Origin: Psychrobacillus sp032154225
Lineage (GTDB): Bacteria; Bacillota; Bacilli; Bacillales_A; Planococcaceae
Assembly: GCF_032154225.1 (NCBI RefSeq)
Contig: NZ_JALDYF010000003.1
Coordinates: 248,001 to 312,000, forward strand
Reading direction: 5' to 3'
Length of the DNA: 64,000 bases
Below the pieces are notes generated by a model. That model had not been told where the DNA came from, ran no database searches, and saw only the letters and a program-made list of their open reading frames with translations. The position numbers and the translations under genes were made by a program. Below, in pieces: positions 61,059 to 64,000 of the stretch (position 1 is the stretch's first letter; each line of letters begins with the position of its first letter).

Positions 61059-61971
61059 GTATACACCTCACCATTCCATCCCTAAGTTCCCGCATTTCTG
61101 GCTGGACCTTCCGACATTCAGGTGTAGCCATTTCACAACGTGGTGCAAACAAACAACCAGGCGGCAATGAACTCGGGTGAGGTTGAGAACCTGAGATAGG
61201 GGTAAAGTCATTTTGAGGTAAAGCTCTCCACAAAGCCTTACTATAAGGATGCCTTATTGCCTCCCCTTTACCTGTGAAATCCTCTACCCTTGCTATCTCA
61301 ACAGTCGTTCCCGCATAAAATACCGCAATTTTATCAGCAATTTGAATTGCTGATTCTATATCATGCGTTATCAACATTACTGCACAACCTTGATCCGCAA
61401 ATTCTCTTAAATTATTTAATGCTTCTTTTATAACAACTGGATCAAGACCTGGAGTAGGCTCATCCGCAATAATTACCTTCGCTCCACTTACCATAGCAGT
61501 CGATAGCAGGGTCCTCCTCGCCATACCTCCAGAAAGTTGAAACGGATACATACTCTCCACCTCTCGTCCTAGGTGGAAGCGTTCAAAAACCGCTCTTTGT
61601 GCTTCAACAGCATCGCCTTTTTTAACGGATTCGCGGACTTGGCTTCCAACGCGCATAAGTGGGTCTAGAAAGTTTACTGATTGAGGGATAAGCGCAATTT
61701 CCTTTCCTCTTATTGCCCTTTGCCGAACAGGAGTAAGTTCTTCACCCTCATATTTAATCACGCCACTCATACTAGCATTGCTGGGGAGTATTCCTAAAAT
61801 AGCATGTGCGAGTAAACTTTTTCCTGATCCACTAGCTCCAACAACAGCTAGAATTTCACCTGCTTTAAGCGTTACATTTAAACTTGAAATAACCTTATGA
61901 TTTGTTTGTTTAAGTCCAGCTGTATACTGTTTAAAAGATACTGATAAATTTTCTACTTCAAGAATAGACAT
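61048..61971 (-). CDS. Nickel/peptide-type ABC transporter ATPase, NikD-like
   Basis: 307 aa. Walker A GASGSGKSL near 43, signature LSGGMARRTLLSTAMV near 147, Walker B VIIADEPTPGLDP near 167. The C-terminal oligopeptide-transporter signature PPGCLFAPRCEMATPEC near 271 is present, with three cysteines that often bind a cofactor in this family. First ATPase of the operon. Confidence 0.88.
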   Translation of the reverse strand: MSILEVENLSVSFKQYTAGLKQTNHKVISSLNVTLKAGEILAVVGASGSGKSLLAHAILGILPSNASMSGVIKYEGEELTPVRQRAIRGKEIALIPQSVNFLDPLMRVGSQVRESVKKGDAVEAQRAVFERFHLGREVESMYPFQLSGGMARRTLLSTAMVSGAKVIIADEPTPGLDPVVIKEALNNLREFADQGCAVMLITHDIESAIQIADKIAVFYAGTTVEIARVEDFTGKGEAIRHPYSKALWRALPQNDFTPISGSQPHPSSLPPGCLFAPRCEMATPECRKVQPEMRELRDGMVRCIHAT

Positions 61972-62010
61972 TTGTTAACTCCTCTTCCTATTGAAACGTA
62001 ATATATGTCA

Positions 62011-62865
62011 TTAATCGTGATTTCCGGTAGAATCCATGAGCAATCGAAGATATTCTCCAATCTGATCAAACGTTCTTACGACAATCAGCAAACAAAGACC
62101 TGGGAAGAAGGCAAGCCACCACATACCTGAAGATAAATATTTCATTGATTCTGATAAAATGATTCCAATCGCAGGTTCATGAGGAGACAGTCCTAAACCT
62201 AGAAAGGTTACTGCTGCCTCATGTAAAATAACTTGTGGAAACATTAACAAAAAGCCAATTATAAATTGCGGAGCAACATACGGAAGAATATGTCTCAAAG
62301 CAATCCACCAACTTGGTTTCCCCATCTTCTTAGAAACCTGTACAAAATCTGCTGATCGAATTTGCATAACTTCTGCTCGAATGACCCGTGCAAGACTTGG
62401 CCAATGGGTTAAGGCTAATCCAATTACGATACCTTTAAACCCTCCTCCTAATGTAAAAGCTATAAGAATAAGAGTTACTAGATGAGGTACGCTCAGAAAA
62501 AGATCGATCAGCCATGAAATAACTCGATCAGCCATTTTTCCCATCGTTGCCGCTGCCATTCCTAGAAAAAGTGCGATTGATGCACTTCCAATTGCTCCAA
62601 TCACTCCAACTCCTATGCTCAAAGAAAGCCCCATTACCGTTCGCGTAAACATATCACGGCCTAACCAATCAGTTCCAAAAAGGTGATTGAGAGAAGGTGA
62701 TTTGTTTCTATCAGTAAGGTTCGTTATAATTCTTTCCTCATCTAGTAATAAACCACCCAATACAACAAAGATTATTAAAGCCAAGGATAGTAGCACTTTA
62801 ATAAGTGCCCATTGCTTCTTATTCAGAAGAACGCTTTTATTTGAAACTTTAAGGCTTGGAATCAT
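62011..62865 (-). CDS. Nickel/peptide-type ABC permease, NikC-like
   Basis: 284 aa with an N-terminal cytosolic start, six hydrophobic segments, LFGTDWLGRDMFTR near 67 and the EAA-type loop HWPSLARVIRAEVMQI near 153, then FLGLGLSPHEPAIG near 220. Typical OppC/NikC. Its start overlaps the NikB-like stop (GTATGA). Part of an operon with a substrate-binding protein upstream. Confidence 0.9.
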   Translation of the reverse strand: MIPSLKVSNKSVLLNKKQWALIKVLLSLALIIFVVLGGLLLDEERIITNLTDRNKSPSLNHLFGTDWLGRDMFTRTVMGLSLSIGVGVIGAIGSASIALFLGMAAATMGKMADRVISWLIDLFLSVPHLVTLILIAFTLGGGFKGIVIGLALTHWPSLARVIRAEVMQIRSADFVQVSKKMGKPSWWIALRHILPYVAPQFIIGFLLMFPQVILHEAAVTFLGLGLSPHEPAIGIILSESMKYLSSGMWWLAFFPGLCLLIVVRTFDQIGEYLRLLMDSTGNHD

Positions 62866-63863
62866 ACTTTCCTCCCCTCTCTCGTTCTAGGATCTAATAA
62901 GTGATAACTTATATCCGCCAGTAAATTCCCTATAAAAACAAAGATTGTACTAAATATAACAATCCCTAATAAAAGAGGAACATCTCCTCTCAATCCAGCC
63001 TCTACCGTAGCTTGTCCTAAACCAGGGTAAGAAAAAACTTGTTCTGCCAACACTGCTCCACTAAACAATCCGCTAAATGCAGCAAACTGTAAGGTAATAG
63101 CAGGTAGAGCGACATTTCGTAATCCATGTCTCCAAAACAGCAGAAAACCTTTTTCCCCTCTTGCTCTAGCAAATAATATATAGTCACTAGCGAGGACATC
63201 AATAAGCTTTTGTCGCGTATGTAACGCTACATTTGCAACGCCAACAACGCTTAGCGTCAATACAGGTAGAACGAGATGTTGGATCCGATCCATTATCGTT
63301 ACATTTTCCGCAAGCACTCCAGCTGGAACTCCCATTCCAATAGGGAACCAACCTAACCATACAGCAAACACAATTAAAATGAGGAGCCCCATCCAGAAAG
63401 TAGGAGTAGAAGCCATTGTAAAACAGTACCACTTGATTATTCGATCAATCCAGGTTCCTTTTTTCATTGCCGCTATTACTCCCATAGCAAAGCCAATCAC
63501 ACCTGTTAATATCCAAGCTACCACCATAAGCACCAGAGAATTTAAGAACCTTTCACCAATAACTTCAATTACTGGTCGACGATAAATCATGGAAGTTCCT
63601 AAATCACCCGTTAGCACAGCAGAACCCCAATTGAAAAACTGTGTCATAACTGGTTGATCTAATCCCCAATATTCTGCTATTTTCTCTCTTTGTTCAGGTC
63701 CTACCTTCAACATATCTGCACCAATATAAGCTTGAATTGGATCGATAGGAGAATTTTTCACTAATAGAAAGGAAATAAAACAAATGGCGACTAGTAAAGT
63801 AACCATCCTTAGTCCTTTCCAGAATATGAATAGGCCAAGCTTTTTATTTATATATTTACCCAC
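62862..63863 (-). CDS. Nickel/peptide-type ABC permease, NikB-like
   Basis: 333 aa if started at the GTG at 63863; an ATG at 63806 has a better SD (AAAGGA) but would start in the first membrane helix. Seen: the N-terminal helix, IDPIQAYIGADML near 36, GDLGTSMIYRRPV near 86, the EAA-type loop ASDYILFARARGEKGFLLFWRHGLRNVALP near 225. OppB/NikB layout. Confidence 0.88.
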   Translation of the reverse strand: MGKYINKKLGLFIFWKGLRMVTLLVAICFISFLLVKNSPIDPIQAYIGADMLKVGPEQREKIAEYWGLDQPVMTQFFNWGSAVLTGDLGTSMIYRRPVIEVIGERFLNSLVLMVVAWILTGVIGFAMGVIAAMKKGTWIDRIIKWYCFTMASTPTFWMGLLILIVFAVWLGWFPIGMGVPAGVLAENVTIMDRIQHLVLPVLTLSVVGVANVALHTRQKLIDVLASDYILFARARGEKGFLLFWRHGLRNVALPAITLQFAAFSGLFSGAVLAEQVFSYPGLGQATVEAGLRGDVPLLLGIVIFSTIFVFIGNLLADISYHLLDPRTREGRKV

Positions 63864-63865
63864 TG

Positions 63866-64000
63866 TTATTTAGTCCATTTCCATTCAACTATGTTATCTG
63901 TTGAAGGCCAGCCATTTCCATGAACATGGATTCTTTGATCTCCAATATCAAGTCCATCTTTCACTAAATACAAATGATTAATATTCACTAACCAAGCCCA
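63866..64000 (-). CDS. Nickel/peptide ABC substrate-binding protein, C-terminal fragment (runs off the window)
   Basis: 44 codons and a stop at the window edge encode WLVNINHLYLVKDGLDIGD...RIHVHGNGWPSTDNIVEWKW, which resembles the C-terminus of SBP family 5 nickel-binding proteins (HLY...LDIG...HGxGWP). The gene continues beyond 64000. It is followed at once by the NikB-like gene. His residues in this tail fit a nickel or metallophore ligand. Confidence 0.7.
   Translation of the reverse strand, partial: WAWLVNINHLYLVKDGLDIGDQRIHVHGNGWPSTDNIVEWKWTK

Noticed and set aside
1..64000. CRISPR arrays, tRNA, rRNA genes, prophage or intact IS elements
   Set aside because: I looked for regular repeats with spacers, CCA-ended cloverleaf genes, rRNA blocks, and transposase or integrase sequences and saw none; the only arrays are the degenerate tandem repeats reported.

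Overview
The window reads as a chromosomal segment of a low-GC Gram-positive bacterium of the Bacillales. Evidence is the AGGAGG-type ribosome binding sites, frequent TTG and GTG starts, a methionine T-box, near-consensus cre sites, and B. subtilis-like yhc and ure gene orders. The nagA/nagR/ptsHI arrangement recalls Lysinibacillus-type Caryophanaceae (Planococcaceae); Psychrobacillus, Lysinibacillus or Sporosarcina relatives fit best. That placement is inference. I saw no rRNA, tRNA, CRISPR array, prophage or intact insertion sequence.

Layout. 1-4.8 kb: a Met T-box leader controls a SAM-hydrolase-like gene and a complete ECF-type importer, then a degenerate two-helix pore protein that seems to start at ATT. 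4.9-9.7 kb: orphan BTAD response regulator, heme O synthase, an 850-bp spacer holding two GC-rich structured repeats, azoreductase, and a MarR/DUF3147 pair with a 41-bp palindromic operator. 9.8-14.1 kb: pentapeptide-repeat protein, LysE exporter, XRE-cupin regulator with a signal-less metal-receptor protein, and pgi. 14.2-22.9 kb: an alpha-glucoside regulon with two GH13 glucosidases whose catalytic regions suggest alpha-1,4 and alpha-1,6 specificity, LacI regulator, ABC importer without its own ATPase, and ROK glucokinase, with cre-like operators. 23-33.5 kb: an amino-sugar regulon (nagA, nagR, a SIS protein, ptsH, ptsI, an Eis-type acetyltransferase, a lactose/cellobiose-type PTS, mupG, nagB) with NagR-type operators and cre-like sites at both nagA and the PTS genes.

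33.6-44.2 kb: LysE/MocR divergent pair, two YdcZ-family transporters around a Crp-type regulator, a VOC protein, an RND pump with a divergent TetR regulator, DinB protein and an M29 aminopeptidase. 44.4-49.6 kb: a yhcEFGHI-like ABC operon with two yhcE-like genes, interrupted by a CPBP membrane protease gene lying between two perfect 60-bp direct repeats. 49.9-54.7 kb: sigma/anti-sigma pair, an XRE-lipoprotein fusion, a perfect 24-bp-arm hairpin, small secreted or membrane proteins and a probable frameshifted gene. 54.7-64 kb: complete urease operon ureABCEFGD, a His-rich duplicated-domain protein, and a convergent nickel/peptide-type ABC importer running off the end.

The strongest candidates for new biology are the CPBP cassette with its 60-bp duplication, the HTH-lipoprotein fusion, the two-repeat His-rich protein next to urease, the Met T-box coupling SAM breakdown to an ECF importer, and the EI/HPr/MupG/SIS amino-sugar regulon. 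Many gene starts were moved downstream because the longest open frame begins inside the ribosome binding site.
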